64,000 nucleotides of DNA from Bacteroidales bacterium UBA3653 (GTDB lineage: Bacteria; Bacteroidota; Bacteroidia; Bacteroidales; Paludibacteraceae): NCBI GenBank assembly GCA_002373505.1, contig DFKE01000013.1, positions 51,720 to 115,719 of the forward strand, in the 5' to 3' direction. Below the pieces are notes generated by a model, which was given only the letters and a program-made list of their open reading frames with translations, had not been told where the DNA came from and did not search any database. The position numbers and the translations under genes were made by a program. This document shows, one piece after another, positions 39,953 to 48,538 of the stretch (its first letter is position 1; each line of letters starts with the position of its first letter).

Positions 39953-41746
39953 TTACCGTTTTTCCAAGACTCTTTCTCCTTCTTTATAGACGTAGCATCC
40001 CGTGTACGCCATCGTTTTCTCTGCAATGACCCTCACTGTGCTGCCGCAGTCCATTCCTGCGTCATACGGATATTGCGGGTCCTCGATCATGCAGATGCAG
40101 GTGTATTGCGGGTTCTCTTCGGGGAAATAGCCCACAAATGTCATTCGGTGGTGTCTGCCTGAATATCCGTGTCCGGGTATGATCAGCTGCGCCGTGCCTG
40201 TCTTGCCGGCGATGGACACCAGTCTCGACTGCGCCTTGCGGCTCCATGGCTTGGCTGCCGCGGTGCCCAGATGGTCGTCCCAGACGACGTCATGTAGCGC
40301 ACCTTTGATATCTTCTATGGTCTTCTTGCTGCAGATGGACGATTTGACCACCTCCGGCTTGAAAAGCTTTTCCACCTCGCCGTTCTGCTGGATGGCAGTC
40401 ACTAACATCGGGCGCATCATACGGCCGTTGTTGGCGATGGCGTTGTAGAACATCAGAATCTGCATCGGGCTCATCTCCACCGAGTAGCCGTAACTCATCT
40501 TGCTGAGGGTCACGGTGTCTCTCGGTACGTCGATCCGCACCTTGTCTGCGCCCGGGATCTCGCAATAGACGCTGTCCGTCAGTCCCATTTTTTCTATTCG
40601 GCGGACGAATTTCTTCGCCGATCCTTCATAACTGCGTGTGATGAGTTTTGCCAGCGCAATATTACTGGAGACAGCCAATGCCGACCGGACGGTCAGCAGC
40701 GTGTCCATCGGGTGCGCGTCGGTATGCTTGACGGTGAAATACTGCCACGGATGCCGGCTGACGCTCACGGTGTCGCCGATCTTGATCTTTCCGTCGTCTA
40801 ATGCCGCTACCAGAGCTATTGTCTTGAATGTCGAACCCGGTTCAACGCGTTGAACGGCATGGTTCTGTGCCTCGTAGTACTGTCCTTCCTGATCGCGGTC
40901 GAGGTTGGCGATGGCGCGGATGTAGCCCGTCTGGGTCTCCATCAGAATGCAGCATCCCCATTTGGCGTTTCGTTCTGCCGTCTTTGCCAGCAATGCGTTC
41001 TCCACGATGTCTTGCAGGTTGGCGTCGATGGTAGTGACTACGTCCATGCCGTCTTTCGCCTCTTCGATCGTCACGGACTCGTTGCGTCCGCCGATACGCT
41101 GGATGCTGCTCATACCGTCTATGCCGCTCAACTCTTTGTCGAAGCGTTTCTCCAGACCCGAGTTGCCGCCTCCGCCTTCGCCGTAGATGCTGCCGATCGT
41201 ACGGCTTGCCAGAATGCCGTAAGGCTTGATCCGGCGGTGCTGGTCCTCAAAGAAAATACCGCTTCGGTACTTGCCTTTTTTGATCAGACTGTTCTGTTCC
41301 AGTTCGCGCCGCTGCAGGTAGTTGATCCGGTGGTCGCACACACGGAGACGTTTCTCGCCTTTTCTGTATGCGCGGGTGATGCGGGATTTGTATTCCTCCG
41401 GACTCTTGTCGCCGATGATGACGGACAGGTCTTTGGCAAGCGTGTCGATATGGGAGTGAAACAGTTGCCCGTTCTTCTCGTGCAGCGCGGGCACGCGTGT
41501 ATCCATATACATATAATACTGCGGCATACTGCTGGCTAACAGATGCCCGTTGCAATCCAGGATGTTTCCACGCGTAGCGGTAATGGGCTTGAGCGTCGGC
41601 ACTTGTTTCTCGGCTACTTTGAGCCACTCGTCGCGTTCTACTGTCTGGACATACACGATTTTGCCTAATACGGCGATGAAACCCATGGCAATCACTGCAA
41701 AAATGATTGCAAATCGCCAAACGGTATTTCTTTGTTCGTCAGACAT
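39953..41746 (-). CDS. ftsI: Septal peptidoglycan transpeptidase (class B PBP) FtsI
   Basis: This is a DD-transpeptidase that crosslinks septal peptidoglycan with FtsW. The 597-residue product has an N-terminal membrane helix (RFAIIFAVIAMGFIAVLGKI), a PBP dimerisation domain with TATRGNILDCNGHLLA, and a transpeptidase domain with SxxK at S305-K308 (STFK), SxN at S360-N362 and KTGT at 515-518. It ends soon after the catalytic domain, so there is no PASTA domain. It starts three bases after ftsL. The stop codon abuts a palindromic element. Confidence 0.96.
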   Translation of the reverse strand: MSDEQRNTVWRFAIIFAVIAMGFIAVLGKIVYVQTVERDEWLKVAEKQVPTLKPITATRGNILDCNGHLLASSMPQYYMYMDTRVPALHEKNGQLFHSHIDTLAKDLSVIIGDKSPEEYKSRITRAYRKGEKRLRVCDHRINYLQRRELEQNSLIKKGKYRSGIFFEDQHRRIKPYGILASRTIGSIYGEGGGGNSGLEKRFDKELSGIDGMSSIQRIGGRNESVTIEEAKDGMDVVTTIDANLQDIVENALLAKTAERNAKWGCCILMETQTGYIRAIANLDRDQEGQYYEAQNHAVQRVEPGSTFKTIALVAALDDGKIKIGDTVSVSRHPWQYFTVKHTDAHPMDTLLTVRSALAVSSNIALAKLITRSYEGSAKKFVRRIEKMGLTDSVYCEIPGADKVRIDVPRDTVTLSKMSYGYSVEMSPMQILMFYNAIANNGRMMRPMLVTAIQQNGEVEKLFKPEVVKSSICSKKTIEDIKGALHDVVWDDHLGTAAAKPWSRKAQSRLVSIAGKTGTAQLIIPGHGYSGRHHRMTFVGYFPEENPQYTCICMIEDPQYPYDAGMDCGSTVRVIAEKTMAYTGCYVYKEGERVLEKR

Positions 41747-41749
41747 GGT

Positions 41750-42064
41750 TTATTCTATTTTCACAGGTGGTTTGGTGTTCTCTTGCAGCGTACTGCCGTG
41801 TTCGCGCAGAGCCTCGATGATCTGCGACTGGCGCGTGCTGTTGGTCAGTTGTGCGCTGATGGTCATGTAACGGAACTTGGCGTCCAGCATCTCTTTCTTG
41901 GTGTCCGTCAGACGGTGTTGTTGTTTGCCGGCTTGGTAGCCCAGCAGGATGTACAGAAAGATGAGACCGAGAATCAACCCGAGCAAAGGATAATATTCCT
42001 TGGCTCGTTCGCTGCGCAGCTTGTCTCCGTTCAGCCAACTCTGTATGTCATGCGCATCTGCCAT
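41750..42064 (-). CDS. ftsL: FtsL-like divisome protein
   Basis: The 104-residue product has one membrane helix (YYPLLGLILGLIFLYILLGYQ, residues ~24-44) and a periplasmic helical, coiled-coil-like C-terminus (TDTKKEMLDAKFRYMTISAQLT). This size, topology and position between rsmH and ftsI identify FtsL even though sequence is poorly conserved in this family. FtsL links the division complex to FtsB/FtsQ and FtsWI. A 179-base gap with a branched inverted repeat separates it from rsmH; translation may start a new initiation there. Confidence 0.8.
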   Translation of the reverse strand: MADAHDIQSWLNGDKLRSERAKEYYPLLGLILGLIFLYILLGYQAGKQQHRLTDTKKEMLDAKFRYMTISAQLTNSTRQSQIIEALREHGSTLQENTKPPVKIE

Positions 42065-42141
42065 TTTATCTTTTCTCTTTGCTCAATTTACGAGTTGCTA
42101 TTTGTTTTCATTCGAAGCCCTCCGCCTCTGGCGGAAGATCA

Positions 42142-42228
42142 GTTTATATTCTCTCGGAGGCGTGTTTTGGCGAAGGGGTACGCCAAAACTCGTCGAGCAG
42201 GGGGCGAGTTACTCCGAAGAGTATAAAC
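42142..42228. repeat. Cloverleaf-like nested inverted repeat between rsmH and ftsL
   Basis: Outer arms (42142-42159 GTTTATATTCTCTCGGAG and 42212-42228 CTCCGAAGAGTATAAAC) are nearly complementary. Inside are two separate stems: GTTTTGGCG / CGCCAAAAC (42164-42172, 42181-42189) and ACTCG / CGAGT (42188-42192, 42205-42209). A small TCCGCC / GGCGGA hairpin lies next to it (42121-42135). No T run follows. Confidence 0.7.
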
Positions 42229-42243
42229 GCTATCCGAATGGCT

Positions 42244-43551
42244 TTAGGGCTTCGCCTTACGTTCTGCCACTCGTAGTTTCGCACTTCGGCTGCGCGGGTT
42301 CCGTTCTACTTCATCGTCGCTGGCGGTACGCCCTTTCTCAATAACATCAAACGGAGTGATCGCGTTTCCGTAAAAGTCTTTCTCTATATTGCCTTCCAAG
42401 TTCCCGCTCCGGAGGAAATTCTTCACCAGCCGGTCTTCCAGTGAGTGGTACGTCAGTATCGCAATCCGGCCGCCGGGTTTCAGCAAATCTCTTGCCGCCA
42501 CTAACATCTCCCTCAGTGCCCCCATCTCGTCGTTCACCTCTATCCGCAGCGCCTGAAACAGCCGCGCCAAGTCCTTCTTGTACTGCGCCGGTATCTCCAA
42601 TTCCCTTGTATCCGCCATGCTTGGCGGATTTCCGTCCTCTTTGTCCTGCTCTCGGCGGTGTTCCGCCGAGTCTCTCTCTTTGTCCTGTTCGGCGACATTT
42701 TTGCCGCCGTTTATAGTTTTGTCCGTTGTGCCGGATGTTATCCGGCCTCCCTCCCCTTCATGGGGAGGGTTGGGGCGGGGATGAACTTTCAACTCTTCGA
42801 CTTCTTTCAACTTTAAACTTTCAACTTTCAACTTAAAAGCCGCCTCTATCAGCTCCTCCGTTCTTAAAATCGGCTTCTGAAGCCGGGCTTTGCATATATT
42901 CCTTGCGATGCCCCTCCCGTTCTTCATCTCGCCGTAGAGCCAGAAGATGCGAGCTAAATCTTCCTCGCTGTAAGTATTGATAATATCCGCCGCCGTCCGT
43001 TTCGCCGTCTGGTTCATACGCATGTCCAACGGCGCGCTGAAACGGAAACTGAATCCTCGCTCCGGACAGTCGAAATGGTGAAAACTGACCCCTAAATCAG
43101 CCAGCAACCCGTCTATCTCTTTTACCCCGTAATAGTCCATCCAGTTCTTCAGATACCGGAAATTGCTGTGTACAAACGTCCAATTCGGATTATTAACAAA
43201 TCCCTCATCACCATCTTCCGATTGTGAATTGTGAATTGTCAATTGTGAATTGTTGAATGCCTCTATATCCTGATCAAACGAGTAAAGATGCCCCTCTTTG
43301 TTTTCTTCTTTGTCCCGTTCGGCGGCATTGTTGCCGCCGTTGGAAGCTTCGTCCGTTTCGCCGGATAGTATCCGGCTTCCCTTTGTACATTGTACATCGT
43401 CCCTTTGTACATTCGCGTCCATCTTCTCCAATATGGCGCGGCTGTGTCCTCCCCCGCCGAAAGTGACATCCACATACACCCCGCCGGGCTTGACAGCCAA
43501 GCCCTCTATCGTCTCTTGCAGCATTGCCGGTATGTGATAAATCGCTTCCAT
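42244..43551 (-). CDS. rsmH: 16S rRNA (cytosine-1402 N4)-methyltransferase with repeat-derived inserts
   Basis: RsmH methylates C1402 of 16S rRNA using SAM. The 435-residue product has the SAM-binding VDVTFGGGGHSRAIL, DLGVSFHHFD, ERGFSFR, PLDMRMNQ and the late LTYHSLEDRLVKNF. Usual length is about 300-315. The extra length lies in three low-complexity inserts: residues ~45-88, ~101-117 and ~238-318. They are encoded by palindromic and heptamer repeats (42785-42834, 43221-43254 and others) and carry two related copies of an RI-SG-TD-NGG pattern. None interrupts a core motif. It lies between mraZ and ftsL. Confidence 0.95.
   Translation of the reverse strand: MEAIYHIPAMLQETIEGLAVKPGGVYVDVTFGGGGHSRAILEKMDANVQRDDVQCTKGSRILSGETDEASNGGNNAAERDKEENKEGHLYSFDQDIEAFNNSQLTIHNSQSEDGDEGFVNNPNWTFVHSNFRYLKNWMDYYGVKEIDGLLADLGVSFHHFDCPERGFSFRFSAPLDMRMNQTAKRTAADIINTYSEEDLARIFWLYGEMKNGRGIARNICKARLQKPILRTEELIEAAFKLKVESLKLKEVEELKVHPRPNPPHEGEGGRITSGTTDKTINGGKNVAEQDKERDSAEHRREQDKEDGNPPSMADTRELEIPAQYKKDLARLFQALRIEVNDEMGALREMLVAARDLLKPGGRIAILTYHSLEDRLVKNFLRSGNLEGNIEKDFYGNAITPFDVIEKGRTASDDEVERNPRSRSAKLRVAERKAKP
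42612..42834. repeat. Repeat cluster in rsmH insert 3
   Basis: In order: TCCGCC/GGCGGA hairpin (42612-42629), CGGCGG/CCGCCG hairpin (42654-42669), CGGCG/CCG hairpin (42690-42710), CCGGAT/ATCCGG hairpin (42731-42745), a REP-like element with GGGGAGGGTTGGGG (42747-42780) and a TTTCAAC heptamer run (42785-42834). All are read through in frame. Confidence 0.65.
43221..43425. repeat. Repeat cluster in rsmH inserts 1 and 2
   Basis: An ATTGTGA heptamer run (43221-43254), a CGGCGGCA / TGCCGCCG hairpin (about 43319-43339), a CCGGATA / TATCCGG hairpin (43361-43376), and a TTGTACA repeat (43383-43415). The two hairpins recall those at 42690-42745. Confidence 0.65.
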
Positions 43552-43592
43552 GTGTTTTTTCTTAATTTTTTCGTCAATCTTTCCTTACGAAA

Positions 43593-43636
43593 GGGGGTGA
43601 TTAGGGGGTGATAAGGGGGTTATTAGGGGGTGATTA
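43593..43636. repeat. Four 11-bp tandem repeats between mraZ and rsmH
   Basis: GGGGGTGATTA, GGGGGTGATAA, GGGGGTTATTA and GGGGGTGATTA without gaps. The period is 11, as at 9119-9173, though the sequence differs. Confidence 0.8.
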
Positions 43637-43685
43637 CCGGGTTGTTCATATAAGGTCGTCCTACTGTCAACCCGGTGAGAACCGC

Positions 43686-44144
43686 CTATTTGTCCTCTTT
43701 TTTCTTCATTTTTGCCCGCAGTCTTGCCGCTAATTCGGTCTGGCTCAATCGTTTCTCTGCGAATTTCTCCGGCGCCCAGAGCGCAAAGCGGTTCAGCATG
43801 CCTACAAACAGCACATCCTGTTGTGCCCCGATGGTCTCTAAGTTCTTCTTCTGCAGCAGGATACGACCCTGACCGTCCATCTCTAAATACTCCGCATCTG
43901 CCATGAACTGCATCAATATCAACTGGTCCTCCGGATCCCACTCATCCAGCGTCTGCCGCAGTTGCTCTACTTTCTCGTTCCAGACACTCTCCGGATAGAA
44001 CATCAGACACTCGTTGTCCGTATCGCGACGCATAACGATCCGTTTGGATTCATCCTCAGCCAGAATCTTGCGATAAACGGCAGGCACGAATATACGTCCC
44101 TTCTCGTCCAAACGACCTTCTATATTTCCGATAAAAGTACTCAT
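43686..44144 (-). CDS. mraZ: Transcriptional regulator MraZ
   Basis: MraZ is an AbrB-fold DNA-binding protein that controls its own dcw operon by binding TGGGN repeats. From the ATG at 44144 the product has 152 residues and starts MSTFIGNIEGRLDEKGRIFVP; it contains two swapped-hairpin halves with DEKGRIFVPAVYRK and DGQGRILLQKKNLE. The open frame runs further upstream, but the extension covers the promoter and the MraZ boxes. It is the first gene of the dcw operon. Confidence 0.95.
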   Translation of the reverse strand: MSTFIGNIEGRLDEKGRIFVPAVYRKILAEDESKRIVMRRDTDNECLMFYPESVWNEKVEQLRQTLDEWDPEDQLILMQFMADAEYLEMDGQGRILLQKKNLETIGAQQDVLFVGMLNRFALWAPEKFAEKRLSQTELAARLRAKMKKKEDK

Positions 44145-44169
44145 GCACCACTTTTGATTAAAATCCGCT

Positions 44170-44211
44170 GCAAAGATAGTAAAAATATTTGATATTCCCC
44201 ACATTTCCCCA
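44170..44211 (-). promoter_or_regulatory. mraZ promoter with two MraZ boxes
   Basis: On the minus strand TATCTTTGC (44170-44178) is the -7 element. Two TGGGG boxes ten bases apart (44207-44211 and 44197-44201) cover the -33 position, where no TTTG is found. A ten-base spacing of TGGGN matches MraZ binding sites known from other bacteria, and the position fits autorepression. Confidence 0.8.
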
Positions 44212-44266
44212 CGAAAAAAATTATCAATTGTTTTATTAACATGTTTTTTACAATGACATGCATATA

Positions 44267-44302
44267 ATAACTCGCGTAAATTCAATGACTTACGCGAGTT
44301 AT
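44267..44302 (-). terminator. Terminator of the M6 metalloprotease gene
   Basis: A perfect 13-bp inverted repeat ATAACTCGCGTAA / TTACGCGAGTTAT with a ten-base loop lies 42 bases after the stop; a TTATTATAT stretch follows on the minus strand. Confidence 0.75.
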
Positions 44303-44344
44303 TAACAATTTAATAAAAATGTGGGGTAAAATGGTGGAGTTGCG

Positions 44345-47185
44345 TCAGAAGACGAACTTAAGCCACTTATTCTTCCTTCCTAACTTGCCTCCGATGGCGT
44401 GTTGAACCAGATATACTTCGCCTACATTGAAGCGATTCAGATCCAGCGGGTAAATAAATTCACCGTATTTGATGCGTGTGCTATACACCAGCCCGCCTTC
44501 GGTATTGTAGAAATAGAGGTAGTCTCCATCCTCCGGATTTGTCACATAAATAGCGTGTTGCGCAGGGCTATAGTTAATACTGTCGATAGCGATTGTCAAC
44601 TGTTTGCTGTCTAACGGTTTGCCATCGATGGTTGTGACTGCTACAGCTTTGGTCAGTTCTGTCAAATGTTCTACGCAGCCTTTGTCCAGATCGGTTGCCT
44701 GAATCTGATAATAATAGGTGTTTGCCGGTTCCAGATTGCCGAAAGAATAAGTATCGGTTTCTTTTAGCCAGTTATTGGTCAAACTGAGATCGCGACCTTT
44801 ATACAGGTAGTTGATCTGTTGCGAAGCGGTTGCGACAAATGCATCCAATGCTACGCCGTTCTCTCCGTTATCAATCCATGTGAGACGGAATGCGTGGATG
44901 TTCTCATCCGGCGTAAATTCATACCTGGCGGTGGCCTTCTTGGATTTCTTCACGACGACGATACTCTCCAATTGTTTCCACGTAGTATCATTGTAAGCCT
45001 CCACTTCTATTACGCCGATGGTGTCTGCTGTTGAGGCAAAGGCATTGTACCAGAAGGACATTCCTGTAATTGGAGTAGGATATGTCTCCGAGGTGATTTC
45101 GTCGCCGTAGTTCTTGAAGTATAGTGCGCGCTGACCGTCCGATTTGTCGGTTGTGGTTGTCAGGTTGGTGGTGCTTTGCCATCCTTCCTCACGGATCTTG
45201 TCGAAATCATTGAAGTTCTCAAATCCTTGCTTGAACTTCGTCTCACCGTCCTTTATCTGGTATAACGTCAAGTAATAGCGCTCTGCATCTTCCTGAATCT
45301 GCCATTCAACGGTGAAAGAGTAGGGAGTGATGTCCTTAACCGGCAGTATGACAGGTGTCTTGACATATGTAGGACGCGGAGCTTTTCCTACTATCGGCAG
45401 GGATAGGCTGACGCTCTCGGACATAATACTGATTACCGTATTGACTGCTTCGCAGTTTTGTTTGGTAGGCTGGTAACTTACCCATATGCGTTGCTGCAGT
45501 GTGGAGTCCGCCTGGGCATTCAGCGTGACGGAGCGGCGCCAACTGCTACTCGTGCGTGAGGGAGCGGTCTCGCCTGCATAGAGCGTGAAATTATTGGAAC
45601 TCAGGCTCAGCGTCAGCGGTTTATCCGGGGCTAATCCCCGGCCTAACAGGTTGAACGATTGCGGTTCCCACTCTACAATCTTCTTGGTGTCACTATCATA
45701 AGTAGTGGTCAGTTCGAGCGATTCTTTGTCCGAACGAAGCGATGAACCGCCGTCGCTGATAAAGGTAAAGTTGATCATACCGCCTGTCTCCTTGATGTTA
45801 AATATCGGCAGGCTCAACTGGGTCCCGTTATGCAAAACGGGAGTGAACGAAGTGACATTGTTCGTGCCCGGATAAACGTCTGAAGCACGTCCGTTTTCGC
45901 CTTCGCTACGTCTCTTCCAACTTACGCCATTCGCTTCCTCCAAGTGCATACGCATGATAGTAGGACCATTGTTCGGGGTATTGCTAACCCACGCAGATGC
46001 GCTATAGTCAATATGCCATATGATCATTCCGGTTCCGGGCAGAGCAGCGTCCCATCCGTTCGCACCACTACGGTAATCCAGCAGGAAGAACTCGCTCGGA
46101 TTAGGTGTCTTGCCGGACAAGTTATGCGTGGTAGCAGCAATCAGGTATGCCTCTTTATGGAACGGAACATCGGTCAATACGTATTGACCAGGGAGTTCCA
46201 GTTGTTTCGGAGTGAGCCATCCCTCGTACATACGCTCGTATGCGGAGAATGTAGGAGGAGTGTTGCCGCCGTTGTTATAACTACCTTGGCACATGATATC
46301 CCAGTTACCCACTGTATAATATTGGTATTTGGTGTCATAGAAGTCCGGCTGTCCGATCACATGACCGAACTCATGGCAGAATGTACCTACGCCGCAACGG
46401 GTTTTGCCAGCAGAACTTTTGTATTCCGAGGTACAAGCATATGAACCTACCAATACACCGTCCAGACGTACGTTCAGGTAGGATATATTGCTTGCGTGTG
46501 GCCAGATGGTATTGGCTCCGCCACCCTCTGCTTCATTATGTCCGGCATAGAAAACGAATACATTATCAAGAAGGCCATCGCCGTTGACATCGTAATCCTT
46601 GAAGTTCACACCGGCTTCGTGCGCCATCTGGCATGCTTCGGCTACCATCTCTGCGCCATGTACGCTGTTGTTGTCTCCGCTGTTACCACCGTAATACGCC
46701 ATGTTTTTGCTTAGTTTGTAAGGACCATAGCAGTCGAACTGCGGCTGGAACAAACTATCAGACGAAGCGATATAATAATCACGGCATGAGCCGTTTGCTC
46801 CGTTGTAGTTATAGCCCGATTTGGTCAGCAGGTCTTGGAAATCCTGCCGGCTCTGGTCAAAATCCAGATCCGCAAATCCCACTAATAGCACCAGACTCTT
46901 TGGAGATCCGAACGGAGAAAATGCAGCGTTTCCTGCTGCTTGCTCTATCCTACGGGCACGTCGGCGTTGAGCGCCTTGCTCCATAGCTTCTATATCACGG
47001 TGTCCCTCCAATAACTCACCATCCAAAGACTCAATGAAGGAATGGAATTCATCCCCATAAACACGCGCCATGACTTTGGTGCCATCCGGCTTCGTGTACT
47101 CAAAAGGTTCCGGGGACGCCATTACTGCCCATGCGCTAATGCTGCATACCAATGCAGCTGCCAAACAAATTAAATATTTTTTCAT
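44345..47185 (-). CDS. Secreted M6-family metalloprotease
   Basis: From the ATG at 47185 the product has 946 residues with a signal peptide (MKKYLICLAAALVCSISAWA). The M6 (immune inhibitor A-like) catalytic domain has the zinc motif HEFGHVIGQPDFYD at residues ~271-284, preceded by VFYAGHNEAEGGGANTIWPH. After ~450 come beta-sandwich and fibronectin-like segments, and the final ~80 residues (VYSTRIKYGEFIYPLDLNRF...) resemble a type IX secretion C-terminal domain. It probably degrades extracellular proteins. The upstream AT-rich reading to 47215 is not used. It has its own promoter (47212-47244) and terminator. Confidence 0.9.
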   Translation of the reverse strand: MKKYLICLAAALVCSISAWAVMASPEPFEYTKPDGTKVMARVYGDEFHSFIESLDGELLEGHRDIEAMEQGAQRRRARRIEQAAGNAAFSPFGSPKSLVLLVGFADLDFDQSRQDFQDLLTKSGYNYNGANGSCRDYYIASSDSLFQPQFDCYGPYKLSKNMAYYGGNSGDNNSVHGAEMVAEACQMAHEAGVNFKDYDVNGDGLLDNVFVFYAGHNEAEGGGANTIWPHASNISYLNVRLDGVLVGSYACTSEYKSSAGKTRCGVGTFCHEFGHVIGQPDFYDTKYQYYTVGNWDIMCQGSYNNGGNTPPTFSAYERMYEGWLTPKQLELPGQYVLTDVPFHKEAYLIAATTHNLSGKTPNPSEFFLLDYRSGANGWDAALPGTGMIIWHIDYSASAWVSNTPNNGPTIMRMHLEEANGVSWKRRSEGENGRASDVYPGTNNVTSFTPVLHNGTQLSLPIFNIKETGGMINFTFISDGGSSLRSDKESLELTTTYDSDTKKIVEWEPQSFNLLGRGLAPDKPLTLSLSSNNFTLYAGETAPSRTSSSWRRSVTLNAQADSTLQQRIWVSYQPTKQNCEAVNTVISIMSESVSLSLPIVGKAPRPTYVKTPVILPVKDITPYSFTVEWQIQEDAERYYLTLYQIKDGETKFKQGFENFNDFDKIREEGWQSTTNLTTTTDKSDGQRALYFKNYGDEITSETYPTPITGMSFWYNAFASTADTIGVIEVEAYNDTTWKQLESIVVVKKSKKATARYEFTPDENIHAFRLTWIDNGENGVALDAFVATASQQINYLYKGRDLSLTNNWLKETDTYSFGNLEPANTYYYQIQATDLDKGCVEHLTELTKAVAVTTIDGKPLDSKQLTIAIDSINYSPAQHAIYVTNPEDGDYLYFYNTEGGLVYSTRIKYGEFIYPLDLNRFNVGEVYLVQHAIGGKLGRKNKWLKFVF

Positions 47186-47211
47186 ATGCGTATAATTTTC
47201 CAAATTAGCGT

Positions 47212-47244
47212 GCAAAGTTACTACAAAAAATCGGAATACGCAAG
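47212..47244 (-). promoter_or_regulatory. Promoter of the M6 metalloprotease gene
   Basis: CTTG (47241-47244), 20 bases, TAACTTTGC (47212-47220) on the minus strand, about 27 bases before the start. Confidence 0.7.
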
Positions 47245-47321
47245 CAAAAAGATATATTTTTAACTAATTACAAACATTTTGTTCTTTTTTCCGGTCTTAA
47301 ATAATGCTATTTACGTTTTCT

Positions 47322-47357
47322 ATATAAAACAAATCAGGCCACCCGTTGGGCAGCCTG
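47322..47357 (-). terminator. Terminator of the SusC-SusD-BIG2 operon
   Basis: On the minus strand CAGGCTGCCC pairs with GGGTGGCCTG (two G-U pairs in RNA) around AAC, followed by ATTTGTTTTA. Confidence 0.8.
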
Positions 47358-47382
47358 ATGTAGTGTAAATGTAACGAGAAAA

Positions 47383-48492
47383 TTACTTGAGGATATAGAA
47401 TTTATCCATGATTTTCTTCGTGCGGATAGCTCTGTCTAATGCGTCCTCATTGTGACGAACAGGAGTTAAGAATTTTACTGCTTCCGGTGTGCTCTCGGGC
47501 AGTTTTTCGTAGTATTTATCTTCAAAATTAGCCCATTCTGCTGGTTCCTTGAGCGCAGTACCGTCTTCGTTAATGGCTAAGCAGTAAGCTCCGTCATGCC
47601 AAGATACATTCGATTTATAGAATACTTCGTTCTCGTCTCCATCATAAACACCGGTACCAAGCAATGCCTCAAATGGATAAAACTTTTCGTTGTCGTAATC
47701 TGCCCACCAAACGGTAGCACCTTCAACGCCCGCTTCAACATCACCGGTCTCGTCGTTAAACCACAAAAGTTGTTGATCGAGACTGACTAACTTTCCTGCA
47801 GGAATCGTGTTAGCGTTTGCTGCCTTGGTTGGGTCGTACTCATCAAAGGGAACAATTTCAAGGTTACTTCCAACGTAGTAATAGTTAGGACCTTTTTCGT
47901 CAATAGAGTCGGTAATAATCCATGTGGGGACTTCATCTAAGTTAGCAACGTATCCGGCACCTGCAAGGTTAGAGCCAGTAAATACTAAGCCGTCAGACCA
48001 CAGACGATACATAGAATAAACGGTAATACAATTTACTACAAGGCCGTTACTCAATGTTACTTGAGTAGTGTCTTCGCTGTATCGTATGGATTTATCCAAA
48101 TTCCAGAGACAGCAACCAGCCCATGCAAATGCGTCAGCTGCAGAAATAACAGTAACAACGCAAGTATCGGATTTATAACCTTCTGCGCTGGCGATAATGT
48201 TGGCTGTACCGCCTGCTACACCGGTAACCAAACCGGAAGCACTTACAGTTGCGATTTCTTCGTTGTCTGATTTGTAGGAAATAGTAACACCATCTTTCGA
48301 AGGGTTCAATGCAGCGCGTAGTTTCTCTTGTGCGCCTACAGCCACCTCCAGTGTTTTGGGGCTGATAACTACTTGTGCATCTGGTGTCGGAGTTGTTCCG
48401 GGATCTTCAGGGTTGTTCTTATCGTCACCCTTACATCCTACGAGCGCAATGCTCGCAATGGCTGCAATAGCCATAAATAAATACTTTTTCAT
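47383..48492 (-). CDS. Lipoprotein with bacterial Ig-like (BIG2) domain
   Basis: The product has 369 residues with a lipobox (SIALVGC at ~20). After a short linker (DPGTTPTPDA) comes a BIG2 domain, residues ~42-115: VVISPKTLEVAVGAQEKLRA, SDNEEIATVSASGLVTGVAGGTANI, VTVI. The C-terminal ~250 residues contain no motif I recognise; several Trp/Tyr-rich stretches could form a binding surface. As the third gene after SusC and SusD it is likely a surface glycan- or protein-binding lipoprotein of this uptake system. It ends with a terminator. Confidence 0.8.
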   Translation of the reverse strand: MKKYLFMAIAAIASIALVGCKGDDKNNPEDPGTTPTPDAQVVISPKTLEVAVGAQEKLRAALNPSKDGVTISYKSDNEEIATVSASGLVTGVAGGTANIIASAEGYKSDTCVVTVISAADAFAWAGCCLWNLDKSIRYSEDTTQVTLSNGLVVNCITVYSMYRLWSDGLVFTGSNLAGAGYVANLDEVPTWIITDSIDEKGPNYYYVGSNLEIVPFDEYDPTKAANANTIPAGKLVSLDQQLLWFNDETGDVEAGVEGATVWWADYDNEKFYPFEALLGTGVYDGDENEVFYKSNVSWHDGAYCLAINEDGTALKEPAEWANFEDKYYEKLPESTPEAVKFLTPVRHNEDALDRAIRTKKIMDKFYILK

Positions 48493-48538
48493 ACTTTAAT
48501 AAAATTTTAGTTAGTAATATAATTCTCAACTAATACAA

